DNA of 64,000 nt from Hepsetus odoe (Eukaryota; Chordata; Actinopteri; Characiformes; Hepsetidae): positions 7,400,914 to 7,464,913 of the forward strand of contig CM029384.1 of assembly GCA_017165825.1 (NCBI GenBank). Direction: 5' to 3'. Below the pieces are notes generated by a model. That model did not search any database. It saw only the letters and a program-made list of their open reading frames with translations, and was not told the DNA's origin. Both the position numbers and the translations under genes were made by a program. This document shows, piece after piece, positions 10,038 to 22,819 of this stretch; positions within the stretch are counted from its first letter, which is position 1; every line of letters begins with the position of its first letter.

Positions 10038-11684
10038 GTATGTTCATACTAACAAATACCTGACATGTTCAAAAGCAGTCTCATTTCCATTCTTATACAA
10101 CTATGGCTGACAGGGCATTTTTTTGGTCAACACAGGCCAAATCATCATCCCTGCTTAACTTGGGTCAACATGATCAACACTGGCCAACATGCATGATAAA
10201 ACTGTTCACTTGTTGTCTTGTCTAGTAAAAATAACATAAAAATGCTTACATAAAAATTTCATGGAAACATTAATGTAATGAATAAAATAATCTACTTTAT
10301 ATTTTTAAACAGTAAAGTGGTCAGGATCCCATTAAACCCAAATTATACTCTAAAATGCCTGTGACTGATTTGAACCTTTGACCCTAAATTAGTCGTCACC
10401 TACAGTCCTGCCCTTATTTTGTATTTATCACTTCAGGAAAGTGCAAGAACTATCATCAATACATTTTTAAGGCTATTAAAGCTTATTTCCTCATTAAAGG
10501 TTTATGGCCGTAAACAGACCTTTGGGTTTATGATTGCGCATTGCTTTGTTTTAGTCCTAAGTAATACTATTTGTATTGAGCAGTAATTCTACTACGACAT
10601 TAAACTGAATCAATCAGATGTTTTGTATGTAGCAAATTAGCAGCTTGAACCTGCTTTCATAGATTCTCTCAGATAAAGACCCTTTGTGTCATTCAGCTGG
10701 ATTTACAAAAACTCCTCGAGTCCCGCTGTGTAGCAGCTTATTTGTAAAAGGCTTTATCAGATGCTGCATATGGTCTGCAGTTATTGCTCTCTAGAGACTT
10801 TTCTAGAGGTGTAACTATAAAACCCATTGACTTGTTTGGGACTAGGCTCTTAATTTAACAGACACTGCATTGACCAATGCACTCAGCAGATTGGAGCAAA
10901 TATTAATATTAACATGGCTTACACTGCATGAGGTGTAATAACAGATTAAACAAGCAAGCCAACCATCTCTTCTTTGTCACTGTCACTTTCTGTTTATTAG
11001 GGTTACCCCTTACATTTTATTTTTACACTGCCAAAATATTAGTTTTTATGATAAACACCCCTATACATAAAAATACCAGCCAGCAGCAGAGTGATGTAAT
11101 TGGACAGGTTTACACCCCACTCTCCCTCATAGAGGATGTTTTGGACCATTCTCTTGATCTGTAACATCTGGCATTTTTTTACATGATAAAGCACAGCTTC
11201 AGTGTTTACATATGCTGAGAAGAAACATAAGTGAAACATCTTTTTGCCATGTATCAGAGAAGATTATCAGCTGCAGAAGTTTCCATTTAATTATTGGGGG
11301 AAAACTGGGTGGCTTGCTTTCTGCATTAAAAAAACCCAGATTTGGCCACTTTGGCTGCCAAACAGCTGTTTTAATGGTAAACAACCTCAATATAAATTTC
11401 ATTTTATAGACACAGCTTAATATCATGCATAAGGATTAGATTACAGGAATAGCCCGTCCTCATTAAATGCTTCTGACATCTTAATGTGCTTTGTGATTAT
11501 GTGACCAAAACTGAATAGTCATTGGAAGGTGCAAATCCTCTGGCTTTGACTTGAAGAGTTTGAAGCCAACAGCATACTGTGGCAACAGACCCAGATGTCT
11601 GCACATGTCTGCACAAGTGTTGAAAAGGAGAATAAATTAAGAATAAAAATGGTTCAATCTTCATGTGAGATATCCTAGTTATAA
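10038..11684. other. unique DNA, candidate conserved non-coding stretch
   Basis: No exon or repeat recognised. 10490-10640 contains a near-palindromic TTTATGGCCGTAAA, like Hox/Cdx sites, and TTTGTT words, in otherwise plain AT-rich DNA. A regulatory role is only a guess. The overlapping open frames at 10928-11426 have no recognised homology. Confidence 0.3.
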
Positions 11685-11870
11685 ATTGTCATTGTGAAAC
11701 TTAGCACAGCACACAGTAAGACGTGAACAAAATTCAGCCTCTGCATTTTACCCACACACACACATGCAGCAGGGGGCAGCTTTTGAAAGCCCCCGAGGAG
11801 CAGTGATGGGGACAGTACCTTGCTCAAAGGTACCTCAGGGCGGACTACTGGTCTGGGATTCTAACCAGTT
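11685..11870 (-). mobile_element. SINE-A copy, head missing
   Basis: Reverse: ATTGTCATTGTGAAACTTAG tail, short (CA)n, GGGGACAGTACCTTGCTCAA core, ending inside the B-box region. Confidence 0.8.
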
Positions 11871-12186
11871 TTTAACTCAAACAGGAAAAAGGTCACAGAG
11901 ATCCATACACACACTGAGATGAAGCATGGTTGTACTACAAAAATTTTTTTTTAGAAGTTAAAAATAATTGTTTGTTAAAAACAGGACAAAACATGGATTA
12001 CATAGCATAGCCACGTAACCAAAGGAATGCCTCATCTGGTGTCAGTCACCTGTCCTGGAACTGCACAGTTCTGAATCCGCCAATCTTCACAGGTTCTTCA
12101 TTTCACTAAAAGGAAAGTTTAAAGGGAAAAACCAAAGCAACTAACTGGCTTCACTGCTTTTAATCAACTACAAGAGTAGACTCTTT
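11871..12186. other. unique DNA
   Basis: Nothing recognised between the two SINEs. Confidence 0.5.
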
Positions 12187-12187
12187 A

Positions 12188-12445
12188 TCAGTCAGTCAGT
12201 CATTTTCTGCCACTTGTCCCAAGTGGGGTCGCAGGGGAGTGCTGGAGTCCATCCCAGCTCACACAGGACGAAGGACAGGGGACAGAGCCTGGACAGGTCA
12301 CCAGCCCATCGCAGGGAGGAGCATGATGGGGCGGCACCTTGCTCAAGGGTACCTCAGGGCAACCAAAACTCAGTACCTCAGTTCAAACCCCCGATCCTCC
12401 AATCATGCAGCCAACGCCCTAACCACTAGGCCACCGCTGCCCCAG
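12188..12445 (-). mobile_element. chimeric SINE, full length
   Basis: This copy has both parts intact. The alternative tail is at 12207-12320 (CATTTTCTGCCACTTGTCCC, CCATCCCAGCTCACACAGGA, GGACAGGTCACCAGCCCATC). The SINE-A core and head follow at 12321-12443 (CACCTTGCTCAAGGGTACCT, AACCACTAGGCCACCGCTGC). It shows that the head, core and alternative tail are one element and not two neighbours. A short repeat CTTTAT flanks it. Confidence 0.85.
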
Positions 12446-12536
12446 ATGCTTTATGTCAACTGTTATTCAATCCACCTTTAAATAGGTTGATTGTTGTACC
12501 AGATCAGTGTATGATGGTGCTACCTGACACTACCTG

Positions 12537-12745
12537 TGGGTGGCGGTGGTCTAGTGGTAGGGTACTTGCCTATGGCCCTATGGCTCAAGAGGTCCCAATT
12601 TCAAATCCCACCTCTGGCACTACCACCACTGGGTCCCTGAGCAAGACCCTTAACCCTGAGTTGCTCCAGGGGGGACTGTCCCTGTAATTAGGACATGGAC
12701 GTTGCTCTGGGTAAGAGTGTCTGCTAAATGCTGTAAATGTAAATG
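12537..12745 (+). mobile_element. SINE-B copy, full length
   Basis: Head GGCGGTGGTCTAGTGGTAGG (A box), degraded B box TTTCAAATCCCACC, core CCCTGAGCAAGACCCTTAAC, GGGGGGACTGTCCCTGTAAT, and tail GTCTGCTAAATGCTGTAAAT. A good reference copy of the family. Confidence 0.88.
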
Positions 12746-14811
12746 TTTTGTAGTTTGGTCTTCCAACCACTAGAGGCAGAGCATTTCTAGCTTTAGGGGT
12801 CCCTCCAAGGCTACCATAAGGAAATGACCCAATTTCCTGTATGCTATTACTATAGACACTGGTCTTAGTGGTAGGTTTCTTTGTATGAACTCAGGACAGT
12901 GATAGAGAGAAAGTTCTTTAAAGCTCTTATTTTGTAAGTACAATTATTTATATATTTATTATATATAACACTATATACAATTTTTTAATGTGTATATATA
13001 TATATATATAGAGGGGCTGGAGAACTACATGAACTGCTTTTATTGTGTAGTTAATCAGAGAGAACAAAGCTGCAACATGGTATTATCTCTACTAATTGTT
13101 GTCTTCTTAAACTACTGACCCCCACAATTTCTAAGGTCTGGCATTATTTCAAAGGGATTTGTTTTATGTAATGGGTTTTCACTCATAAAAGTGTGTTTAT
13201 TTAGCAATTGCCAGACAGGGCCTGCTGTGAGTAGCCTGTACTAAGATGTGAGAAGTGTGACAGCAACAAAAACAGGTAGCAAGTGGGAGACCGAGGGCAG
13301 CGGGTAGCAAGTGCAAGCTACTTCACTTGTTTGTGTTTAAACTCTGTGTAAGTTTCTGTTTAGTTTTAGGCTATGTCACAGATGCAGTGAGATACATGCA
13401 CATGTACGGAAGACATAGAAAAACAAAGCATCACGTTACTTAGGCAAAGTAAAAAAAAAAACATTTTAATTTGCAACTCAGTCAGTGGGTACTTTAAAAA
13501 AGTTTTTAGTTTTTTTCTTTTACGTTTCAATTTTGTAAAAAGTGTGTTATTGATCATTTGAACTCTCACTTGTGGCCTCATTTGGGTGATGATCGTCTCT
13601 GTAAGGAATTGATTTGGGTAATCTTGAAGTGAAAATCAGGTGAATACTGATTTTTCACAATTTCTTAATTCAGTTCATCAGTGGTTTTAATATTGAGTTT
13701 CATCCATCTAAGTTGAAAAATATGGAACAGCTACATAAAGGTTTGCATGGGAGCAAGTTGAAGGATATCAGAATATTTGGCCACTAACCACTTTCATTTT
13801 ACCCAGAATACAACAGCTGTTGTTTATTCATGACACTGTTGTGGGCTGATCTACAAGCAGCAGATTTCATGTTTCTTTGCCTGGCCTTGGTGAGCCTCTG
13901 CTTGATGCATATAAGCAAGGCAAACTTTGATATGATTTTTAATTGGTGGCACTGTTCCCATTAGTCATTAAAGTTGCTAGTTATTTCTCAGAGGATTTAA
14001 CTCCTGGTTCAGAATCGTTAAAATGGCCTTTCTGTTAGTTTTGCTGTCTAATAGACCTGCATTGTTAAATCCTTCTCATGCCTTCCAGCAGGAGTGTTAC
14101 TAGCAGGCTGTGAAATCTTTTTTCTTCAGTCTGAAAAATCCGTTTGACAACCCAGTGTTGTATGAACTGATAAGAAATGTGATCTGAGTCTGTATTGTTG
14201 CCACTTTTGGCATCGTTCTTAAACTGATGGAAGAGTTGACAGTGTACTCCAATTTAAAATGTAAATCAAATATAAAAGTAATTAAATAATACTTGTAAAT
14301 CAACTAACCTTGGATAAATGTTATTTTGGTCTTAATCTTAAAGTGCATTTAAAATCATTTGTTCATTATCTTATTTCCAGCATTCCACTCCAATTTTTTT
14401 ACATTTCTTTGTTCATCGCAGGCAGCGGGATACATCGTAATTGCTGATTTGCTTTGAGGTGAGGGGATTTCTGACTGTCCACAACATTTTCAGCTTCCCT
14501 CGTCCCCAATACTGCACAAACTGCCTTTCTGGAATACTTGCCATGCTCGCTCTTCCTTCCTTTTGGTGTCACAGCTGTCTCCTTGCATGTCATTTTCCCC
14601 AAAGTGCCTTGCCTCTGTCAGTGGCGAATCTGGCTAATTGGAGCGGACAAAAGCCCCCTCAGCGCTCACTCGCCTTTGAAGGCCTCATGGCTCCTCTTCC
14701 TTGCCGGTGTTCCACAGCAGACACATCAAGCCAAAGTCTGCCATAATTACAGTAAAGGTGGTGCATGCTACCTGTCAGGACTGATGTTTAGTGAGGTTTT
14801 TGACTAGTTCT

Positions 14812-14812
<1 letters not shown>
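12746..14812. other. unique DNA with a (TA)n run
   Basis: (TA)n at 12992-13010. 14440-14760 is richer in GC, without repeats, and has two overlapping open frames without homology; it could be conserved non-coding DNA. No exon can be defended. Confidence 0.4.
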
Positions 14813-14848
<36 letters not shown>

Positions 14849-14855
14849 TTTGATT

Positions 14856-14904
<49 letters not shown>
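14813..14904. repeat. compound (GT)n-(TA)n microsatellite
   Basis: (GT)n at 14813-14847, a 15-base spacer, then (TA)n at 14863-14904. Confidence 0.97.
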
Positions 14905-14906
<2 letters not shown>

Positions 14907-15694
14907 TTTGCACAGGTTCAAATGGTGTTCCACAGCAGCTAGCCTTAAAATTCAGAAAGTGTGTGTATGCACACATTTACATATACAGGCTAATTGCTCA
15001 GGGATCTTCTGACATGCCTTCTTTTTGGTGAGTCCAGTAAATTTTGTTTACCCACCACCAGTGACTAATAGTAATTGGCTATGAAAAATGATCAAATGTT
15101 ATTTAGTTTCATTACGCTAGAGAAACTATAAATAATTCATCATGTGGGGATTTCACGAAATTATAAATAAGCACATTCATTCTGAACTGCTTTAGTTTAG
15201 TGACTGGGTTTAAACGATATGGGTAAAAAACAAACAAAACAAAAAAAAACCTAAAACATGTAAATACATTTCCTAGGAAGCATAAGCTACAAACAGGCTG
15301 ATGTCAGCATCTTTGAAGTGACCTGTCTTAATTGTAATGGACAGCAGATTATAATCAATGAGATAAAGCTTGATTTAGACATGCCTTTATACAAAAAAAT
15401 CAGCAGAAATGGCTACTAAATTAATGCAGTTTTTGCATTTGTGCAATTGGTCCTGCAACTGGTTGTCCTTATGTGAATTGCTTGGTTTGGTGAGTATTAA
15501 CCATTAGAACATGTCACCATTCAAATCACTTTTTCAAAGTCATTCAGGTCTTGAACATTTTTCCTGCAAGATCCTGTCAGTTACTGCATGAATTGGATAT
15601 AAATACTTTGCCTGGTGCCTGAGACATTGTATTACATTTCAGCCCAAATCTAAAACTATATTCAAAATCAAATTTAAGACCAGTATCTCCTCTA

Positions 15695-15696
<2 letters not shown>
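14905..15696. other. unique DNA
   Basis: AT-rich, no recognised feature. Confidence 0.5.

Positions 15697-15732
<36 letters not shown>
15697..15732. repeat. (GT)n microsatellite
   Basis: Uninterrupted GT dinucleotides. Confidence 0.97.
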
Positions 15733-15734
<2 letters not shown>

Positions 15735-18618
15735 TTTCCTTTTCATTTTATGCAATAGTCTTTAGCACATTGAAAATGAAAAATGTTTGCAGAGATACCC
15801 AAGATGTCAATATAGAGAGCATGTATTTCTTCTTTGGTCTGAGGTAAAGTAATGAATTCTGTGGATGAGAAATGAATTTAAAACCAGTTTGGTGGATGCT
15901 GTGCAGTTAAATCTCTGCAGTTCTTTAGCCACAGTGGTTAGGCCCTTCACAAACACTGGACCAAAGGTTTTCCCTATTGGCCCATGAAGTTGTTTACGGA
16001 AGCTTGTGTGTTTTTTAACAGCCAATTTTTTTTTTACAGCTTCTTTGACCTGCTGTGGGAAACCACAGCCTCTCTGCATAAATTATTCTTTTGCAAGGGA
16101 ATCTGTGCTTCATATAATAGCTTCATTGAGTTACTTATGCTCATCCTGATGCACATGCTGATAAGCCATGACCAAATGAATCCAAATTCTCTCCATGACC
16201 TCTGCTTTAATTCCCATCTTGTGGTCCAAATTCATCTGGGTCTGTCTTAAGCACATAAACAAAGCCAGGTCAGTGGCTAGGTTTTTCAAATGAGGAATGC
16301 CAGTTCATAGCAAAATGTAGTCCAGTTTTAATCCAATTTGTGCTCATGTGGCTTAAACTGCACTATAGTTCATAGCCGGGAGCCAGGCTATGGAACGGCA
16401 CGTCATGTGGATTATAAAGACCTATTGGGATTCTTGGGAATAGGTGTTGAGGCTTTTATTGCTTGGCCATCCAAACTCTAGCCAGCACTACAATAGGAAA
16501 ATTCATTGAAACCATCTGAGAATAAGCAGTGGCCAAGGACAATGTTTGTAGGATATTGGACCTTCATGACTGAACAATGTATTTGATTTCCAGAAGCTTG
16601 CTAATGGTTCATTGGGGAATTGTTATTGAGGTTTTGGGTTAAATAGCAAAGTCTGTTTTGTCAGTAGTTTAGCACATTTAATCGTAGCTGAAACTCTGGT
16701 TCCTTTAGGGGTGATAATTTGCGATACATTTCCAAACACACCGCACAATACAAATTTGTTTGGCATATACACACTTTTCTCATGAGCTTAAATGGAACCC
16801 CATGAGAAGTTTGCATTCCTGGTAATACTTGATGGAACTGCAGCAATGAAATGTGAGACCTTTCTTAAGCTTTGGTTTGCCAAACTCAGACTTGCTTTGC
16901 AGTTTGGAGAAAAGTGAGTGTGCAGTTGTCCAGCTCTTTTTCCTGTGAGTGTGTTTACACCAGTTGCTGGGTGAATAAGAGATGCAAGTAAAGCTTGAGT
17001 GGGAAGATGGCAGTGGAACCCAGGTGCAGTTTGAGACCTGCTTTTGATGCCAATTTCCCTCTCTTTAGGTGGTTCAGAAAACATGGCCAACAAAGTTAAT
17101 TTGATTCAGGATAGGTCAGTGCTGGGTGTAAGCAGTGCTTTGGTTCAGATATGCTTTGGTCTGGTCTGGTTGCATTTCTGCAAAAATAGCTGGTAAGGCC
17201 CTTTTCCAGTTAAATGTTATCACACTTTTTATTTATTTATTTTATTTATTTATAAATTTTTTTAAATGGTCCTGTAGATTTACAGTAACTTTATGGGTAA
17301 TAAACTACTAGGTACTACTTGGTAATTTTATAGGATCTTCTATATTTCTTTTAGTTCAGTTGCAAGTAAGTTTTTGTGGTGTTTAATTTTGGTTTAATGA
17401 ATCTGAACAACTATTAAAGTATCTACGATTAGCATGGACTATACAAGTGCTATCAAAATGTTTGTGATTCAATTTTATTCTTTATTTTGTCTTTGGTTCC
17501 TTTAATGACCTGTGTTTTCGATGAAGGTCAAAGTCTTGTGGTTAAGTAGGCAGCAACAAGCACTGAATGAATGAATCATGGCAGCATTCTATTGTGCTTT
17601 CGTCACTCAGTCTTAATTCCTGTGCTCGTTTAGTGTTTGTTTCATTGTCTATCACCACATGCTGGTCTGTACCATCTTTCCCAACTGAGAATGCTTTAAT
17701 CACAGTGAAAGCACAAGAGGAGACCAAGCCACTGACAGATAAAAGCTTTGTGGATCTGATGCATACAAAAACATGGTGATTATCATAGCTCAGTAGGAGA
17801 GCATGAAAATTCAGGGACCGATGAGAATATATCACTAGTGCTTTGGGAAGACAATGAAGTTTGTGTGTCTGTCTGTGTGTATGGAAAAAGGTTTCAAAAT
17901 TAATGACTGTCTGCTTGTCCAGGGCAAGTAAAATGCAAAGTTTGAACAGCACCAGTAACAATCACATGCCATGTCAGGTAAACTGATCAGCCAGTGGGTA
18001 CCACTGCCAGGAAATGTAGCCCCCTCTCTTCTGCAGAAAATTCATAATCTATCTTCAAAATTCACTGGAAACCAAAGGAAAGTTTAAAAATGTTATTTTC
18101 CCTGTGGGATCTAGTCAGATTATTTATATAACCAGAGTATTTATACTATTGGATGAGACTTTGAGCTGAGTTTAAATCCTTAAATGTTTTCTCTTTTCTT
18201 CTGCTAAACATTTAGCTTGAAGTACTTTTGTTAGTAAAGAAATACTACTTGAAACTGTTCCACTGCAAATGGACTGCACTCATACAGTATCAATTCCCTT
18301 ATGAACAGGACCACTTGCGTGTGAACTGAGAATGGCACATCACTGACTTCAATAGTGTGTGACAGACAAAAAAAAAACAATGAAACAATTAGTTGTTTGC
18401 AAGGACAAAATGGTTACTTATAACAAACTTTGGAAGGGGGTTTTAAAAACAGGATTGCCTTTGAAGAACACTTTTCTACACACAGCTCCCAAAGGTTTTC
18501 ATAAATGTGTATGTTTGAGTTTAAAAAGGCTGTGCTTTCCTGTCATAAGCATTTCATTCAGTGTTTAAAAGGTATGTGACGAGTTTTCTTGCAACAGTGT
18601 TAATTGTTAGTGTTAAAC
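15733..18618. other. unassigned DNA, possibly including an old repeat
   Basis: 15800-17180 has a somewhat even base composition and several short minus-strand open frames with frequent stops. It may be an ancient element but no motif can be named. The 139-codon minus frame at 17542-17961 has no recognisable domain. Confidence 0.3.
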
Positions 18619-18824
18619 AACATTTACGGCATTTAGCAGACGCTCTTATCCAGAGTGACTTACAGGTCCTAATTACAGGGACAGTCCCCCTGGAGCAACT
18701 CAGGGTTAAGGGTCTTGCTCAGGGACCCAGTGGTGGTAGTGCCAGAGGTGGAATTCGAACCAGGAACCTCTGAATCCATAGGTCTGTAGGCAAGTACCCT
18801 ACCACTAGACGACCACCACCACCC
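18619..18824 (-). mobile_element. SINE-B copy, full length
   Basis: Reverse: CATTTACGGCATTTAGCAGA, GAGTGACTTACAGGTCCTAA, CAGTCCCCCTGGAGCAACTC, B-box complement GGAATTCGAACC, head CCCTACCACTAGACGACC. The match to the other copies is close, so it is relatively recent. Confidence 0.87.
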
Positions 18825-21371
18825 TATGATAAGTTTCTATCATGAGTTCCACATGCACTGAAATATTAATATTCATACATCTGCTAGCTATCTCTCTAGC
18901 CTTTGATAGGCCAAAGATTAATTTGGAGTGGTTTTTTAAATGAATTGATGGAAACGATTACCTTTACTTATGAAATGGTCGGTCTAGTATTGTTTTAACT
19001 TTGTGGATCATTTAGCCATGCTGTTTGAAACCTTCTTCTTGGGCTCAGTGAACTTGGAACTATTGCAAAGATTCAGCATTTGTTTCACTTGTATAGACCA
19101 TGAAGGTTAATGTAAATGGAGCAAATATGCACATGTGGTTTGGGGTGCCTGTGCAAGTGCTTCTTAATGCAAATGATGCTTTTTTTTTTTTCAGCGAAAG
19201 TGGCCTCCATGCTTGATTTAATTAGTACTTGGCTGAGTTATTATAACCATACCTAAATGTGCGCGTGGCAGTGTTTGCACAACAAAATGTTAATTTTATT
19301 AATGTTGTTATATAAGAGTTTTTAATATTTTTTTTTTTTCAAAATGAAAGTTAATTAAATTTCCGTTTCTTATAACACAGAGAACACGTTACAGATACAG
19401 TAAGTTTTGACTTGGTTGCTTGCAGGGTTTGTGTCTTCCTGCTAGGTGTTAACTGTCCCTGGGGTTTCATAAGCTTCTCTCAAATTCGCTCCTGACATAT
19501 GAATTAAGCTCCCTCGCACACAACCAAAAGGTCACCCTTCGGTTGCTCATTATTAAGTAATGATGGCTGCACAATTGGCTCCCACTCTGTTCATGTTATC
19601 GCTCTCACTGACCCAATGAATCACTATCATGACTGGTCTTTAATGTAAGGTAGGTTGCATGATGGACCCTTGGGTTAACATGTATCAGTGTACAAGACAA
19701 AAGGAAATTTAGCATGAAGTCCCCCTTAAAGCACAGCTGGGGTTTGAATTGTATTTTGGGCAATTCCTGATAGTTTCAATCCCCTTTGTCAAGGTGTCTA
19801 CTACAAATCTGACTGTATAAAGACTTGACTGTAAATCAGTTCTGAATACTAGAGCACCATTGGATGGCAAATTTGAGTTTTCCTTCATTTTTATTTGGTA
19901 CTAATTTGCTTTCAGGCAGATTTGTTAAACCTCCCATTAAGTCTCTGTGCTGGTACTGCATTGCCACAAATGATTTTGGTATTACAGACTTTCTAATTTA
20001 TCATGCTTCTTGTTTGTGCACTTTAAAATGTTTCATGAGGTCAAGTCTTTGACTCATTACTAAATATTGGAAAATGCCATAATGAGGATTGTAGTAATAC
20101 ACATACATACAGATGTGAGACAAACTAGCCAAAAAAAAAGACTGCTATAAACTTTCCTGTTCAAATACATTGTCAGACTTTGTGCTCTTCCGAGGTCCTG
20201 GTGAAGTGAAGATATGAACAGCAGACTTATACTTCAGTCCCTGACTCAACTTTATCTAATCTGTCACTTTATCCAGCCCAGCTAATTGTTAGAATGATCA
20301 GGCTCCAGGAATCAATAAGATGTCCTTGTGTATCTCTGGGAGTGACTGAATGAGGGAGAGAAAGAAATGGAGTGACTGAGAAAGACCATGAGAGCCAGAG
20401 CTACATACCTGTAGATAGAGACAGTAGTTTTGTTGGAGATGAGGGTGTTTGTAAAGGTGGTGTTAATTTACAGACATGTTTATGAAGATGGGGCAGCAAC
20501 ATGCTACTTCTGTCCAAAAAAAGAAAATGTGTACATATAATTTTTTTCTGTGATAAAAGCATGTATGTCTTGGTTTGATTTCTGTAGTCTTTTGATGGGG
20601 TCTTTTCCCTTTTGCAGTACAGATTCCTTTCATCTAAGGCTGGGAAACAAAATTTCTTTCTTTTTTTTTTTAGGCATGGCAGGCCGTTCCATAGAGATCA
20701 AGGGCTCCCTTTTTCATGCTGGCTAAGTGCAGCTTAGCATGCTTGAGCTCAATCCTCTTTTGAAGGGCAGACATGATTTTGGTAGAGTGATGCAGCATGC
20801 TGTGCAGCATCTTAGTTAAGTTAGTAACTGGGTGCTGTGGCTTTTTCACATTGGTCCAAAATTGTGTATCGGACAACTGAACACACATTCAAAAGCAAAA
20901 TGGGATTTTAGTATCATTTTGCTTTTACCAGGCAGTTGTATAATTCCCATCATAACAAACTGGTTCCATCACCCTGATGCTAGCTAAAGACAATGGACTG
21001 AATACATTTTTAACAAGTCCAGTTCCGCAATTCTGGATTTTACAGTTGATTTGTCAATACTGGGCACAAACGGAGTTGATTACCTGGATTTTTGCAATTA
21101 ATATATATGGGCTCTGGTGTTTTTATGCGCTGTTTTTCTGTAATTGTAACAAACTAGTAATACTTTTAAAGTTATTGAATGATGCATGTTGAATGACATT
21201 CACTGTCTGTACTAGAAAGTTACAACTTCCAACTAATCTCAATACAAGATCACCTGTATGGGTTATCAAAATTGTATTAATTGAGATTTTGTTTAATCTT
21301 TGTTTATGTACTACATTAAATAAAGCAAAACTTTTTTCCATTAAGAGTATTCAGAGTAAACTCTAATTTAA
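18825..21371. other. unique DNA, candidate regulatory block
   Basis: 19420-19660 has no repeats, is less AT-rich, and holds homeodomain-like words (GAATTAAGC, TATTAAGTAATGATGG); it is a plausible conserved non-coding element. Poly-T runs at 19181-19192 and 19328-19339. Nothing coding is recognised. Confidence 0.3.
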
Positions 21372-21571
21372 AGTGAAAGTGACAACCTCATTGTGAGGTC
21401 ACAGCACAGCACACGTTAACCACAACGAAATTGGACCTCTGCATAAACACCCTGCAGCAGTGGGCAGCTATTGAAAGCGCCCGGGTAGCAGTGATGGGGA
21501 TGTTACCTTGCTCAAGGGTACCTCAGGGCAACCCACTGGGGAGGGGACTGAACCCACAATCTTCCAATCCC
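21372..21571 (-). mobile_element. SINE-A copy fused to a LINE
   Basis: Reverse: AAAGTGAAAGTGACAACCTC tail, ACCTTGCTCAAGGGTACCTC core, B-box region ACCCACAATCTTCCAATCCC, then an abrupt junction with LINE sequence at about 21572. The A-box end is missing. Confidence 0.83.
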
Positions 21572-22640
21572 TCTTATATACTCATTTCTAATCCTGTCCA
21601 TCCTCGTCACACCCAATGAAAATCTCAGCATCTTTAACTCTGACACCTCCAGCTCCTCCTGTCTTTTCATCAGTGCCACCGTCTTCAACCCATACAACAT
21701 AGCTGGTCTCACTACTGTCCTGTAAACCTTCCCTTTTACTCTTGCTGGTACCTGTCTGTCACAAATCACTCCAGCCACTCTTCTCCACCCATTCCAGCCT
21801 GCCTGCACTCTCCTTCACCTCTCTTCCACACTCGCCGTTACTCTGAACTGTTGATCCCAAGTATTTAAACTCCTCCACCTTTATCTCTACTCCCTATATC
21901 CTAACCACTAGACTTTCCTCTCTTTCGTTCACACTCAGGTATTCTATCTTTGACCTATTCACTTTCATTCCTCTCCTCTCTAGAGCATATCTCCATCTCT
22001 CCAGATTCTCCTCAAGCTGACGCCTACTCTCGCTGCAGATCACATCAGCAAACATAATCCACAGAGACTCCTGTCTAACCTCGTCCATCAACCTGTCCAT
22101 TACTATTGCAAACAAGAATGGGCTCAGCACGGATCCTTGATGTAATCCAACCTCTACCTTAAATGCATTCATCACTCCCACTCCAGATCTCACCACTGTT
22201 CAAAACACTCTTCACATACTCTTCCTTCAAGATAACACCTACCCATTCCTCCTTCCATCCACACCATGGTAAAACAGTTTAAACCCTCCTCCAATACACC
22301 TGGTCTTACTACCCTTCCATCTAGTCTCCTGCACACACATCAACCTTCTTTCTCTCTAACATATCAGCTAATTCTCTTCCTTTACCAGTCATGCTGCCAA
22401 CAGTCCAATTTCCACCAGCACCCTGTAGGCTAACAGCACTGGTTGCAGTTATTGTTAACCTGGGCCTTGATCGATCCGGTATGGAATTCTGTTTTGTTGT
22501 CTGTATATTGATTTGGCAAATGTTTAACACTTGATGCCCTTCCTGACGTAACCCTCCCCACTTATCCGGGCTTGGGACTGGCATGAAGAACTTGGGACTG
22601 GCTTTTGCATCCCTAGTGGCTGGGTTAGTATTTCTATGTT
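21572..22640 (-). mobile_element. RTE-like LINE relic (EN start, RT, C-terminal region)
   Basis: Read on the minus strand. 22640-22540 is the 5' region shared with the copy at 187. At 22440-22325 it reads GSMTGKGRELADMLERKKVD, the start of the endonuclease domain. After a large deletion, 22196-21900 gives FKVEVGLHQGSVLSPFLFAI, then MDRLMDEVRQESLW and LEENLERWRYALERRGMKV (RT motifs). The catalytic FADD box is damaged: MFADVICSES lacks residues including the second Asp. 21880-21575 continues as EEFKYLGSTVQSNG and RVAGVICDRQVPARVKGKVY then VVRPAMLYGLKTVAL. Stops and frameshifts make it a pseudogene. Confidence 0.85.
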
Positions 22641-22708
22641 CCAAATCTATAAACCTTTAACAGCTATGCAGGTACATGAATTAACCCCTTGGGACTTGAT
22701 TCTTTTTG
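22599..22708. repeat. inverted duplication, left arm
   Basis: This 110-bp arm is repeated in reverse at 23618-23726 with about six mismatches. It includes the first bases of the LINE 5' end (to about 22635) plus some 70 bp that is not in the LINE copy at 187. Confidence 0.85.
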
Positions 22709-22819
22709 ACTTCAGACTTCAGCTGTCCTGGTGGAGGTTTAAAAAAGCTTGTATATAGGTATTCAAAAATCTGTTTTGGTGATGCTCAGTTTATCCTGCT
22801 TTTCTAGGAGAAGGGTTAG

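Noticed and set aside
15800..17180. Possible ancient transposon
   Set aside because: No inverted ends, LTR or protein motif could be identified.
17542..17961. 139-codon minus-strand open frame
   Set aside because: No recognisable motif, no splice or neighbour support; probably chance.
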